A stretch of 46,435 bases of DNA from CAZHJK01 sp964533275 (GCA_964533275.1 CAZHJK010000023.1:1-46435), one strand, 5' to 3'. Shown: positions 1-8,064, counted from the stretch's first letter. Program-made: numbers and translations. Notes: generated by a model from the letters alone, not told the origin.

Positions 1-73
1 TTTATTTCTTTTGATTGTTTTCTTTATAAATCTTTTCTTGACATATTACCAGATTGCTTTCCAGATATTAAAT

Positions 74-637
74 TTAGTTATTAGTAAATTTCTGAGATGA
101 TTGAGATAAAATATCCCTAAGTTGAAATCTCCCTCTACTTATTCTTGACTTCACAGTGCCCAAATTAATATCTAATATATCTGCTATCTCTTGGTATGAA
201 AATCCATTAAGATCCTTTAAAATAATAACATTGCTATATTCTTCTTTTAATTCTTTTAAAGCACTTAATATTAATTTCCTTTCCTCCATATGCTCTAATT
301 GTTCTTGGGGCTGTAATCCCTCATCCTTAATTTCACCTTGTGCATTTATATCTTCAAAGGCTATAGTATTTTTCCTTTTTCTTAAGTAATCTTTACTGGT
401 GTTTATTGTAATACGATAAAGCCAGGTCGAAAATGAACTTTTTTCTTTAAATGTAGCAATGCTTTTAAAGGCTTTAATAAAGGTATCCTGAGCAATATCC
501 TTGGCATCTTCTTCTTTACCTACTAATCCGAAAGCAATATTGTATGTTTTCTTTTCATAATTAGAAATTAAAATTTCAAAAGCTGTAAGGTCTCCTCTTT
601 TACAACGATGGATTAGCATTTGCTCCATGTCATTCAT
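74..637 (-). CDS. ECF-type RNA polymerase sigma factor (SigW-like)
   Basis: Sigma-70 family, extracytoplasmic-function type, 187 aa. Region 2 is near residues 15-85, with the pattern EDAKDIAQDTFIKAFK and the promoter-melting stretch SSFSTWLYRITIN. Region 4 is at the C-terminus, with a helix-turn-helix around YQEIADILDINLGTVKSRISRGR. Only these two regions are present, which defines the ECF class. I start at the ATG at 637 because AAGGAGGG lies just before it; an upstream in-frame ATG at 676 has no ribosome binding site and would lie upstream of the predicted transcript start. An ECF-like promoter precedes the gene, suggesting autoregulation. A cognate anti-sigma gene would be expected downstream, beyond the left edge of the window, and cannot be seen. 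Confidence 0.93.
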   Translation of the reverse strand: MNDMEQMLIHRCKRGDLTAFEILISNYEKKTYNIAFGLVGKEEDAKDIAQDTFIKAFKSIATFKEKSSFSTWLYRITINTSKDYLRKRKNTIAFEDINAQGEIKDEGLQPQEQLEHMEERKLILSALKELKEEYSNVIILKDLNGFSYQEIADILDINLGTVKSRISRGRFQLRDILSQSSQKFTNN

Positions 638-657
638 TAATTTCCCTCCTTTATACT

Positions 658-686
658 TTGACGATTTATATAACAAATAAGTTCCA
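658..686 (-). promoter_or_regulatory. Candidate ECF-type autoregulatory promoter
   Basis: On the minus strand TGGAAC (681-686) is followed after 17 nt by CGTCAA (658-663). The AAC core at -35 and CGTC at -10 are the usual signature of promoters read by SigW/SigM-like ECF factors. The predicted transcript start lies only a few bases before the ribosome binding site of the sigma gene. The assignment is by pattern only. Confidence 0.5.
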
Positions 687-747
687 ATTATAATATATTA
701 TTTATACTTCATTTCTTCTTTTTAATAAAATATCCTTTATTTATGGG

Positions 748-778
748 AAAAAAATAAAGCGGATTTTTATTCCGCTTT
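748..778 (-). terminator. Rho-independent terminator
   Basis: On the minus strand an 8-bp perfect stem, AAAGCGGA/TCCGCTTT, with a 7-nt loop, is followed by ATTTTTTT. It starts 4 bases after the stop codon of the membrane hydrolase gene and separates it from the sigma factor gene. Confidence 0.9.
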
Positions 779-781
779 ACC

Positions 782-1720
782 TTATGTTATTATTACACTT
801 TGATTTAAACTATATGGATGAAAAACACCCTCTAAAGTTTCTAATTCTTTTGATACAACTGCTGTAGCATGGTAAAGAAAATCGTCCTTTATTATATATC
901 TTAAATCTGTAAACCTTACATAATAATAATCACCTTTATCTTGTATATCTATATGATACATAGGTGTAAAGTTATTAAAGAATTCACCAACAGTACTTCT
1001 TACTATTTCTTCATAGATGGGAATTTCTCGTTTTTCTAATTCCTTTAGTACTTGAAATTGCCTATTGAAAATATTTACTTCTCCTACAATAAATTTTTCC
1101 TTGGCTTCAACTATAAAATGCCATTTGTGAATGCGTGTCATAGATGGTAGCAATTTTACCTTCTTAATGTGTATTTCTCCACCTAACCTATGAATTATTT
1201 TATCGCAGATTATGTTTCTAGCAATCATTCTTATATATAGGTAAACAAAGAATATAAGCCCTGCCTTCATAGATAATATATTATTTGGCTCATTGGAAAT
1301 AAGCATATACAAGGATAGTATAATTACTACAGGATCATAGACTAAAAGTAAACTTCCAGAATATCTTTTTTTACTTAGTGGCCAAAATATCTGTGCTCCA
1401 TAGGAATTTAGAATATCCAGAAGACTATGGGATAATGTACCTAAAAAGGTCCATAATAAAATTTTTAAAAAGGTAGTTCCCGGAAATATAAAGCTTAATA
1501 TCATCGAGATAATCATAGAAATTCCTACTAAAAATGGAATTGAATGGGACATGCCCCTATGGTTTTTAAGATAAGAAAGATGTCCTTTGCACTGCATTAC
1601 AATATCTAAATCTGGTGACATCGCACCAAGAGTTGCTCCAATACTTACTGCTCCTATAATTGGTTCCCCACTAATAGACGCAATGGCAAGACCAACCATG
1701 CCATGTGTAATTGGATCCAT
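782..1720 (-). CDS. YdjM/DUF457-like membrane-bound metal-dependent hydrolase
   Basis: Integral membrane protein of 312 aa. The N-terminal half carries the family's conserved metal-site-like motifs: MDPITHG at the start, MSPDLDI near residue 35 and HRGMSHS near residue 55, followed by four or so hydrophobic segments up to about residue 170. The C-terminal 140 residues are soluble and resemble the extension seen in firmicute members. The family is annotated as an inner-membrane hydrolase (YdjM in E. coli is SOS-linked), but the substrate is unknown. The start is ATG at 1720 behind AGAGGGGG. It is a single gene with its own terminator, so it is probably monocistronic. Confidence 0.85.
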   Translation of the reverse strand: MDPITHGMVGLAIASISGEPIIGAVSIGATLGAMSPDLDIVMQCKGHLSYLKNHRGMSHSIPFLVGISMIISMILSFIFPGTTFLKILLWTFLGTLSHSLLDILNSYGAQIFWPLSKKRYSGSLLLVYDPVVIILSLYMLISNEPNNILSMKAGLIFFVYLYIRMIARNIICDKIIHRLGGEIHIKKVKLLPSMTRIHKWHFIVEAKEKFIVGEVNIFNRQFQVLKELEKREIPIYEEIVRSTVGEFFNNFTPMYHIDIQDKGDYYYVRFTDLRYIIKDDFLYHATAVVSKELETLEGVFHPYSLNQSVIIT

Positions 1721-1753
1721 GTCATTCCCCCTCTAATTTTAAACTACCCAATT

Positions 1754-1762
1754 ATTATAACA
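1754..1762 (-). promoter_or_regulatory. Extended -10 promoter element for the YdjM-like gene
   Basis: On the minus strand the sequence TGTTATAAT is a perfect extended -10 element (TGnTATAAT), about 35 nt before the start codon at 1720. No good -35 is seen, as is common for extended -10 promoters. Confidence 0.45.
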
Positions 1763-1826
1763 TAAAAGTAGTGTTATAGGATAATTTTTATTTAGAGATG
1801 AATGCAAAGGTGACAATAAAATCCTA

Positions 1827-1855
1827 TTGCAATAACTAGTTAATTATGCTAATAT
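1827..1855 (+). promoter_or_regulatory. Sigma-A promoter of tRNA-Leu
   Basis: TTGCAA (1827-1832), a 17-nt spacer and TAATAT (1850-1855) lie about 20 bases before the first base of the tRNA, the expected distance for a short leader. Confidence 0.6.
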
Positions 1856-1876
1856 AAGAAAGTACTATTTTTACAT

Positions 1877-1963
1877 GCCGAAGTGGTGGAATTGGCAGAC
1901 GCGCTGGATTCAAAATCCAGTGTAGGCAACTACGTGTGGGTTCGAGTCCCACCTTCGGCACCA
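1877..1963 (+). tRNA. tRNA-Leu (anticodon CAA)
   Basis: An 87-nt class II tRNA with encoded CCA. The acceptor stem is GCCGAAG/CTTCGGC with discriminator A. The anticodon stem CTGGA/TCCAG encloses the loop TTCAAAA, giving anticodon CAA, which reads UUG codons. A long variable arm follows (about 1920-1935), then the T-arm GTGGG-TTCGAGT-CCCAC. A run of nine T follows the CCA. The 3' half is repeated downstream (see the tandem array). Confidence 0.97.
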
Positions 1964-2466
1964 TTTTTTTTTGCCTAAAATTAGAAGGTGGGGCGAGAAC
2001 CCACTTAAAAAAGCCCTTATAAAGTAAAAANNNNNNNNNNNNNNNNNNNNNNNNNNNNNNNNNNNNNNNNNNNNNNNNNNNNNNNNNNNNNNNNNNNNNN
2101 NNNNNNNNNNNNNNNNNNNNNNNNNNNNNNATATGCCAGTCGGGCTCCGACTTCGAGTCCCACCTTCGGCACCATTTTTTTTTGCTTAAAATTAGAAGGT
2201 GGGGCGAGAACCCACTTAAAAAAGCCCTTATAAAGTAAAAAGTTAATTGTAAAGTACTTTGTAAATACATATATCACACTATATTTATAAAATATGCCAG
2301 TCGGGCTCCGACTTCGAGTCCCACCTTCGGCACCATTTTTTTTTGCCCAAATTACAAGGTGGGCGAAGAACCCACTTTAAGCCCATATAAATATCAATAG
2401 TAAATACAAGTACAAATTCTAATATATATTATAAAGTATCAATTATCGTAAGATGCCAGTCGGGCT
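1941..2466 (+). repeat. Tandem array derived from the tRNA-Leu 3' end (about 160-bp unit)
   Basis: Each unit contains the tRNA T-loop/acceptor end (TTCGAGTCCCACCTTCGG then CACCA), nine T, a GGTGGG...CCCAC hairpin, GCCC, an AT-rich stretch of about 80 bp, then ATGCCAGTCGGGCTCCGAC. Copy A is the real tRNA end (1941-2030, cut by the assembly gap); copy B is 2131-2291 (period 161); copy C is 2292-2450 (period 159, more diverged); a last fragment at 2451-2466 stops after GTCGGGCT. The nine-T run is kept in all three copies. No gene is seen in this 500-bp stretch; reading frames across it are artefacts of the tRNA sequence. Confidence 0.85.
2031..2130. other. Assembly gap (100 N)
   Basis: Exactly 100 N bases inside the tandem array. 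The left edge ends at a position equivalent to 2241 in copy B, so about 50 bp would complete one unit; a whole number of extra units could also be missing. The gap length is probably a placeholder. Confidence 0.99.
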
Positions 2467-2467
2467 A

Positions 2468-3670
2468 TTATAATTGATTTAATTTTTCTTCATCTGAAAT
2501 ATTTTTATTTAACAGTTCTGAAAAATCAATGTCTGATGACATTAGTTTTTTTAATTTACCAGCCATGGCTATATCATTGATTAAAATAGCTCCTACTAGC
2601 TTTCCATTTAAGAAAAACAACTTTTTAAATATATTATTTTTATCCCTTTCTATCTTTATTGATTCGTATTCTCCTTCCCCTGTACCTACATCTCCAATAG
2701 AAAATACCTTACTACCCATAACATTTAACATATTAGATGGAATTATTTCTTCATACTCTTGTTTCTCTCCAATCATATTCAATCCTGCGATTTTACCCTG
2801 TTCTATTGCAATAGGCCAAATTCCAAATGATTTTCCATTAAATTCACATACATCACCTGCAGCATATATTTCTTCTTCACTTGTATTCATGAATTTATCA
2901 ACTACAATAGACCTGTTAATTTCTAATCCTAATTCCTTAGCTAGTTGAATGTTTGAACGCACACCGGCTGAAAATAATACCAAGGATGTTTCTATATCTT
3001 GACCTCCTTTTATCTTACATCCCTCTACTTTGTTTTCTCCATAAATATTTTCAACCTGACCACCTAATAGAAGTTTTATCCCTTGCTCCTCTACAATCTT
3101 TCTCAATACTTTCGAACCTTCATTATCTAATTGTCGAGGTAGTAATCTATCAAAAAATTCTATCACTTTGATTTCGATTCCTAATTTATTTAAAGAATTT
3201 GCTGCTTCTAAACCTAACAATCCTCCACCAATTACAATTCCCTTATCAATATTTTTCGCATATTCTTGAATTTCCCTTAAATCATCTAATCCCCTAAGGG
3301 AGAATACCCCCTGCTTATCCCTGCCTTCCACCGGTGGTATAAAGCTAGAAGCTCCATTTGCTAATAATAACTTGTCATATACCAATTCTTCATTGTTAGA
3401 TAGTTTTATAGTTTGCTTATTTTTATCAATACTCCTAACTTCTTCATTAAATATAACTTTTATATTATTTTCTACATACCAATTCTTAGGATGCATATAG
3501 ATATCTTCAACATTAAAATCCTTAGATAAAAAATGTGATAATTGTGTTCTATAATAGGTGTAATAGTTCTCCTTTGTAATCATATGTATATTAGCCTCTT
3601 TATTTCTTTTTCTTATTTCTTCAGCTGCAGATAGTCCAGCAACCCCATTGCCTACTATTAAAATTTTCAT
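2468..3670 (-). CDS. FAD/NAD(P)-dependent oxidoreductase (NADH:rubredoxin reductase / NirB N-terminal type)
   Basis: Pyridine-nucleotide-disulfide oxidoreductase family (Pyr_redox_2), 400 aa. The FAD-binding motif GNGVAGLSA is at residues 7-15, the NAD(P)-binding motif GGGLLGLEAA near residue 150, and the second FAD contact YAAGDVCE near residue 270. There is no CxxC redox pair, which fits NADH:rubredoxin oxidoreductases and the FAD domain of nitrite reductase rather than disulfide reductases. Clostridial homologues pass electrons to rubredoxin in oxygen and peroxide defence; no rubredoxin gene is adjacent, so the partner is not known. ATG at 3670 is preceded by GGGAGGA. The stop codon lies against the tRNA-tail array and no clear terminator is seen. 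Confidence 0.88.
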   Translation of the reverse strand: MKILIVGNGVAGLSAAEEIRKRNKEANIHMITKENYYTYYRTQLSHFLSKDFNVEDIYMHPKNWYVENNIKVIFNEEVRSIDKNKQTIKLSNNEELVYDKLLLANGASSFIPPVEGRDKQGVFSLRGLDDLREIQEYAKNIDKGIVIGGGLLGLEAANSLNKLGIEIKVIEFFDRLLPRQLDNEGSKVLRKIVEEQGIKLLLGGQVENIYGENKVEGCKIKGGQDIETSLVLFSAGVRSNIQLAKELGLEINRSIVVDKFMNTSEEEIYAAGDVCEFNGKSFGIWPIAIEQGKIAGLNMIGEKQEYEEIIPSNMLNVMGSKVFSIGDVGTGEGEYESIKIERDKNNIFKKLFFLNGKLVGAILINDIAMAGKLKKLMSSDIDFSELLNKNISDEEKLNQL

Positions 3671-3850
3671 GTTTTCCTCCCAATAAAAATATATTTATTT
3701 ATTGTTAATTTTTATCCTATATTTACGGTATTAAACAATATGCCTAAGTACAATAGATATTTATTATTATTCTATGTTATGTTGATTTTATTATGTAACA
3801 AAGGAATAAGATACAAAGAGATTTGTTTTAGATTATCTAAGATTAACCAT

Positions 3851-3894
3851 ATAAAAACCCCCATAAGCTAGTTTTTAGGTCTAACTTCTGGGGG
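3851..3894 (-). terminator. Rho-independent terminator of the M18 aminopeptidase gene
   Basis: On the minus strand CCCCCA...TGGGGG closes a long, partly paired stem (3858-3894) followed by TTTTTATAT. It begins just after the stop codon of the aminopeptidase gene. Confidence 0.85.
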
Positions 3895-3899
3895 CCGGC

Positions 3900-5333
3900 T
3901 TATAATAGAGTGCTATAAAATGCTTTATATGCTTTATATGTCATATAAATATCTAGTTTGCTAGCTAATTCCATTGGTGCGTGCATGCTAAAGAGTGCAG
4001 GACCACAGTCTACTACATCCATTCCGTAATTTGCAAGAATATAAGCAATGGTTCCTCCTCCTCCTTTATCAACCTTGCCTAATTCACCCATTTGCCAAAC
4101 AACACCATTTTCATTAAATAGTCTTCGTATTTCACCCACAAATTCTGCACTAGCATCATTACTACCACTTTTTCCTCTTGCACCTGTGTATTTAGTAAGA
4201 ACTACTCCCTTACCTAAATATGCAGCATTTCTCTTATCATGGGTATCTGGGAAATTAGGATCAAATCCTGCATTAACATCAGCTGATAATACTTTAGAAT
4301 TAGCCATAGCTCTTCTTACCATTAGATTATTAGGTATTTCATGGGTTAATTCAATTAACTCAGCTACCATATTCTCAAAAAATGCTGATTTCATACCAGT
4401 ATTACCCTGACTACCTACCTCTTCTTTATCAGTCATCAATGCAACCGCAGTTCTTTCAGGATTATTAATATTAAGTATACCTTGTAATGAGGTATATGCA
4501 CATATTCTATCGTCTTGACCATGGGCAACTATCATACTACGATCAAAACCAACATCCTTAGCATTATAAGCTGGTACTACCTCTAACTCTGCAGAAGCAA
4601 AGTCCTCCTCAACAATTCCATACTTCTCATTTAATAATCTTAATATGTTTAATTTTATTGGTTCCTTAATATCCTCTTGTCTATAGGGAATACTTCCTAC
4701 TATGAGATTCAATCCTTCTCCAGTAATTCCTTCTCCCATTTTCTTTTCCATTTGTTCCTTTGCTAAATGAGGCAGTAGATCGGAAATATAAAATACTGGG
4801 TCATCATTGTCTTCGCCTATCTTTATATCTATTTTTCCTCCATTTTGTAGTATAACAACACCATGTAAACTAAGGGGAATTGTTGTCCATTGATACTTCT
4901 TTACTCCTCCATAATAGTGGGTCTTAAAGAAAGCAAGCTCTTGTTCTTCAAATAATGGATTTGGTTTTATATCTAAGCGTGGGGCATCAATATGTGATCC
5001 AATTATATTCATACCTTCCGTTAAATCCTTCTTCCCAATAACAAAAAGAGCTATTAAACTATTTTTATACTCACTATAAAACTTCTGCCCTTCCTCAATT
5101 TTTTGTTTTTGTTCTATTGCTTTTTCTAAAGATATAAAACCCTTTTCCTTTGCAAGTTTAATAATTTCCTTTGCACTTTCCCTTTCAGTTTTTCCCTCGT
5201 CTAAAAAATTCTTATAACCATTAGAAAAATCAAACACCTTTTCATTCTCATCCTGATTTATTAAAATCCATCCATTTTCCCATTTTTTTAATAATAATTC
5301 TTGTAATTCTTGGGATTCAGTACTCTTTTCCAT
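3900..5333 (-). CDS. M18 family aminopeptidase (aspartyl aminopeptidase type)
   Basis: Cytosolic zinc aminopeptidase, 477 aa, the usual length for the bacterial M18 group. The metal and catalytic motifs occur in order: GSHIDAPRLD (zinc His, near residue 112), HGQDDRICAY (bridging Asp, near 271), DKEEVGSQG (catalytic Glu pair, near 306), SADVNAGFDP (zinc Asp, near 353) and SMHAPME (C-terminal zinc His, near 450). The family removes N-terminal acidic or neutral residues from peptides and forms large tetrahedral oligomers. The start is ATG at 5333 with GGAAAGGAAG ahead. It lies between two terminators, so it is monocistronic. Confidence 0.94.
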   Translation of the reverse strand: MEKSTESQELQELLLKKWENGWILINQDENEKVFDFSNGYKNFLDEGKTERESAKEIIKLAKEKGFISLEKAIEQKQKIEEGQKFYSEYKNSLIALFVIGKKDLTEGMNIIGSHIDAPRLDIKPNPLFEEQELAFFKTHYYGGVKKYQWTTIPLSLHGVVILQNGGKIDIKIGEDNDDPVFYISDLLPHLAKEQMEKKMGEGITGEGLNLIVGSIPYRQEDIKEPIKLNILRLLNEKYGIVEEDFASAELEVVPAYNAKDVGFDRSMIVAHGQDDRICAYTSLQGILNINNPERTAVALMTDKEEVGSQGNTGMKSAFFENMVAELIELTHEIPNNLMVRRAMANSKVLSADVNAGFDPNFPDTHDKRNAAYLGKGVVLTKYTGARGKSGSNDASAEFVGEIRRLFNENGVVWQMGELGKVDKGGGGTIAYILANYGMDVVDCGPALFSMHAPMELASKLDIYMTYKAYKAFYSTLL

Positions 5334-5429
5334 AATATCTTCCTTTCCTAATTACCAATATATTCTATTATTATATCCTCTTTATATTATAATTTCCATA
5401 ATATCATTTTTAAATCAATTCTATGCATA

Positions 5430-5467
5430 TAAAAAAAGCAACCTATCCCTATTATGGGTTAGATTGC
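5430..5467 (-). terminator. Rho-independent terminator of the YgiQ-DUF896 operon
   Basis: On the minus strand GCAATCTAACCC pairs with GGGATAGGTTGC (one mismatch, one G-U) around a 6-nt loop, followed by TTTTTTTATA. It lies 27 bases after the DUF896 stop codon. Confidence 0.92.
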
Positions 5468-5493
5468 CTCATTTTATTTCCTAATACTCAATA

Positions 5494-5667
5494 CTATTCA
5501 TCAACTATTTCTATATTATCAAGCTGAGCTCTAAATGATTTTCTAAAGTTTTTAAGGTATTCTTTTCTCAGCTTTTCTTGTTCCTTTTTTTCTGTTTGGG
5601 ATAGGCCCTCTTCCTTAGCTTTTTTTGCTAGGGCATTTATCCTATCTATTTTTTCCTTCTCAAGCAT
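5494..5667 (-). CDS. DUF896 / UPF0291 family small protein (YnzC-like)
   Basis: A 57-residue, highly charged, mostly helical protein beginning MLEKEKIDRINALAKKAKEE, with the family pattern GLSQTEKKEQEKLRKEYLKN and then FRKSFRAQLDNIEIVD. Length and pattern match DUF896 proteins, such as B. subtilis YnzC from the SOS-regulated yneA region; the molecular role is unknown. The ATG at 5667 is preceded by AAGGGAG. It lies 18 bases downstream of the radical SAM gene and shares its terminator, so the two are co-transcribed. Confidence 0.88.
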   Translation of the reverse strand: MLEKEKIDRINALAKKAKEEGLSQTEKKEQEKLRKEYLKNFRKSFRAQLDNIEIVDE

Positions 5668-5685
5668 AAGCTTCTCCCTTCTTTT

Positions 5686-7566
5686 TTATTTTCTTTTTAC
5701 TTTTCTTTTATTCCTGGGTATTTTCTTGTTTTTAGGAGTAATAGAATTATCCTTTTTAGGTTTCTTTTCTATTCTTCTTGGTTTTATAAGACATTTAGGT
5801 CCAAAACCTATTAAATCCTTTCTTCCTGCCTTTACTAATGCTTCAAATACCATATCATAGTTTTTTGGGTTTCTATATTGTATAAGTGCTCGTTGCATTG
5901 CCTTTTCCTTAGGGCTTTTTGCAACATATACCTTTTCCATAGTTCTTGGATCAATTCCAGTATAATACATAGCTGTTGAAAGACTGCCTGGTGTTGGGTA
6001 AAAGTCCTGTATTTGTTCTGGATTATAACCCATATCTCTAACATACTCTGCCAGTTCCACTGCTGCCTTTAAATCACTACCAGGATGACTAGACATTAAA
6101 TATGGAACTAAATATTGATCTAAACTGAATTGCTTATTAAGCTTATAGAATTTCTTTGTAAAGGCATCATAAACCTCTTTCTTTGGTTTACCCATTTTTT
6201 CTAACACCCTTGAAGAAATATGCTCTGGTGCTACCTTTAATTGTCCACTAATATGATGCTGTACTAACTCCTTGAAGAAAGCTAAGCTTTTATCCTGCAT
6301 CATATAATCATATCTTATACCTGAGCGTATAAATACCTTTTTCACCCTTGGTAATTTTCTTAATTTCCTTAGAATAGAGAGATACTCGCTATGATCTACA
6401 TCTAAATTATTGCATGGTTTAGGAAATAGACATTGCTTATCTTTACATACACCCTTTTCCAATTGTTTTTCACATGAGGGTTTTCTAAAATTTGCTGTTG
6501 GTCCTCCTACATCATGAATATAGCCCTTAAAATCTGTTTGTTCAGTTATCTTTTTTGCTTCATCTATAATAGACTTTTCACTACGACTTTGGATGGTCCT
6601 CCCTTGGTGTAAGCCAAGAGCACAAAAATTACAAGCTCCAAAACAACCCCTTTGGCTAATAATGCTAAACTTTACTTCCCTAATAGCAGGTACATCTCCA
6701 TATTTTTTATAAATAGGATGTATATCCCTCATATATGGCAACTGATATACATCATCTAATTCACTTTGCGTCATAGGATATTGGGGTGGATTTTGAATTA
6801 ATAATTCTTTCCCATGATATTGAACTATTGCCTTTCCAGTAATAGCATCCTGCTGATCATATTGAGTTTTTGCTGCCTTTGCATATTTTTTCTTGTCTTC
6901 TGCTACTTCCTCATAGCTTGGTAGTATAATATAATCCGGAACATTTTCTAAGCTAGCCGCCGTATAACAAGTTCCCCTAATATATTGAATATCCTTAATT
7001 GAAATACCTGCTTCAAGAGCTTCAGCTAACTCAATAATAGATTTTTCACTCATGCCATAAAAAAGAAGATCTGCTTTTGAATCTAATAATATTGATCTTC
7101 TCACTTTATTATCCCAATAATCATAATGGGCAAAGCGTCTTAAACTTGCCTCAATTCCACCTATAATAATGGGTGTATTTTTAAAGGCTTCTCGTGCACG
7201 ATTTGCATATACAATAGTTGCTCTATCTGGTCTTAATCCCATCTTTCCACCGGGGGAATAATAATCGTTTTTTCTCCGCTTTTTACTAACCGTATAGTGA
7301 TTAACCATGGAATCAATATTGCCTGCTGTAATCAATATTCCTAAGCGAGGACTCCCTAATTTAATAAAATCAGTTACACTTCTCCAATCAGGTTGAGGGA
7401 TGATTCCTACCTTATAGCCCATACTTTCTAACACTCTTGATATTATTGCTGTGCCAAAACTTGGATGATCTATATAGGCATCACCTGTTATTAGGAGGAA
7501 ATCCAATTGATCCCAATTTCTTTCTTCCATATCCTTAATAGATATAGGTAAAAATTGATCATTCAT
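5686..7566 (-). CDS. YgiQ family radical SAM protein
   Basis: A 626-residue member of the YgiQ/UPF0313 radical SAM family. The N-terminal domain (about residues 1-290) has the family's characteristic stretches FLLITGDAYIDHPSFG, GNIDSMVNHYT and GGIEASLRRFAHYDYW. The radical SAM cluster motif CFGACNFC is near residue 310 (CxxxCxxC), followed by the GHQGR-like segment LGLHQGR. The C-terminal tail is very lysine/arginine-rich. A 4Fe-4S cluster and SAM radical chemistry are expected, but the substrate of the family is not known. ATG at 7566 has GAGGTT upstream. It is the first gene of a two-gene operon with the DUF896 protein. Confidence 0.92.
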   Translation of the reverse strand: MNDQFLPISIKDMEERNWDQLDFLLITGDAYIDHPSFGTAIISRVLESMGYKVGIIPQPDWRSVTDFIKLGSPRLGILITAGNIDSMVNHYTVSKKRRKNDYYSPGGKMGLRPDRATIVYANRAREAFKNTPIIIGGIEASLRRFAHYDYWDNKVRRSILLDSKADLLFYGMSEKSIIELAEALEAGISIKDIQYIRGTCYTAASLENVPDYIILPSYEEVAEDKKKYAKAAKTQYDQQDAITGKAIVQYHGKELLIQNPPQYPMTQSELDDVYQLPYMRDIHPIYKKYGDVPAIREVKFSIISQRGCFGACNFCALGLHQGRTIQSRSEKSIIDEAKKITEQTDFKGYIHDVGGPTANFRKPSCEKQLEKGVCKDKQCLFPKPCNNLDVDHSEYLSILRKLRKLPRVKKVFIRSGIRYDYMMQDKSLAFFKELVQHHISGQLKVAPEHISSRVLEKMGKPKKEVYDAFTKKFYKLNKQFSLDQYLVPYLMSSHPGSDLKAAVELAEYVRDMGYNPEQIQDFYPTPGSLSTAMYYTGIDPRTMEKVYVAKSPKEKAMQRALIQYRNPKNYDMVFEALVKAGRKDLIGFGPKCLIKPRRIEKKPKKDNSITPKNKKIPRNKRKVKRK

Positions 7567-7608
7567 CTATAAACCTCATTTCATTTATTCTACAAAAAAG
7601 CGTGTAAC

Positions 7609-7622
7609 GAGCGCATGCGCTC
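7609..7622. repeat. 14-bp perfect GC-rich palindrome upstream of the YgiQ gene
   Basis: GAGCGCATGCGCTC is a perfect palindrome in otherwise AT-rich DNA, 43-56 bases before the YgiQ start codon. A second dyad, CTTGCGAGCAAG, is at 7644-7655. They may be an operator or leader hairpins; no T-run follows directly, so they are not simple terminators. Confidence 0.6.
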
Positions 7623-7674
7623 TTTATCAAGGTATTTTAGTCCCTTGCGAGCAAGAAGAACATTCCTATTTCAC

Positions 7675-7702
7675 AAAAGAAAAAGCATGGGAACCCCCAT
7701 AC
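7675..7702 (-). terminator. Rho-independent terminator of the small membrane protein gene
   Basis: On the minus strand GTATGGG-GGTT-CCCATGC is followed by TTTTTCTTTT, just after the stop codon at 7706. Confidence 0.85.
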
Positions 7703-7705
7703 TTC

Positions 7706-8026
7706 TTACTCTGATTTTTTAAGATTTACCAAATAACCTTCCACCCATTTAGTCCCACTCTTATATACTAAACTCATAATTAAAACTGAAACTATTGTTG
7801 CATACATTGGATTAACTGACAATCTTTGAAACACCGCAATAGGGAAATAAAATTCTAAAATATCTAATATCACTTCACAGCTTATAAAGGCGTACAATCC
7901 TATAGATAGCATACCTATTAAACTATATAACTTATTATTTTCCAAACTGCTCATTATAAAACATTTAAAAGCAGTAAAAATTAAAAATATATCAATAAAT
8001 AATAAAGGAATAAGATAAAAAATCAT
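7706..8026 (-). CDS. Small membrane protein of unknown function
   Basis: A 106-residue protein with three predicted transmembrane segments (about residues 2-24, 33-57 and 73-90) and a short basic C-terminus, GTKWVEGYLVNLKKSE. I do not recognise a family. It has a ribosome binding site (AAAGGTGATT), its own promoter and a strong terminator, so it is very likely a real, monocistronic gene. Two cysteines (near residues 22 and 50) lie within or beside membrane helices. Confidence 0.75.
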   Translation of the reverse strand: MIFYLIPLLFIDIFLIFTAFKCFIMSSLENNKLYSLIGMLSIGLYAFISCEVILDILEFYFPIAVFQRLSVNPMYATIVSVLIMSLVYKSGTKWVEGYLVNLKKSE

Positions 8027-8064
8027 AAATAATCACCTTTTCAAATAAGTTCAATTCCTCTATT

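Noticed and set aside
1..73. Possible start of an anti-sigma gene after the first ECF sigma factor
   Set aside because: Frames on the minus strand stop quickly and no start with a ribosome binding site is seen before the window edge.
1836..2277. Overlapping minus-strand reading frames across the tRNA and the N gap (peptides such as MVPKVGLEPT)
   Set aside because: They are antisense translations of tRNA-Leu and its repeated 3' end and run through N bases; this peptide is a well-known annotation artefact of tRNA genes.
1941..2466. CRISPR array
   Set aside because: The units are about 160 bp, include the tRNA end and near-identical 'spacers', and have no cas genes nearby; the pattern is a tandem duplication.
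3829..3841. TTAGATTATCTAA palindrome as an operator
   Set aside because: Short AT-rich palindromes are expected by chance in this composition, and it lies downstream of the aminopeptidase terminator with no promoter overlap that I can define.
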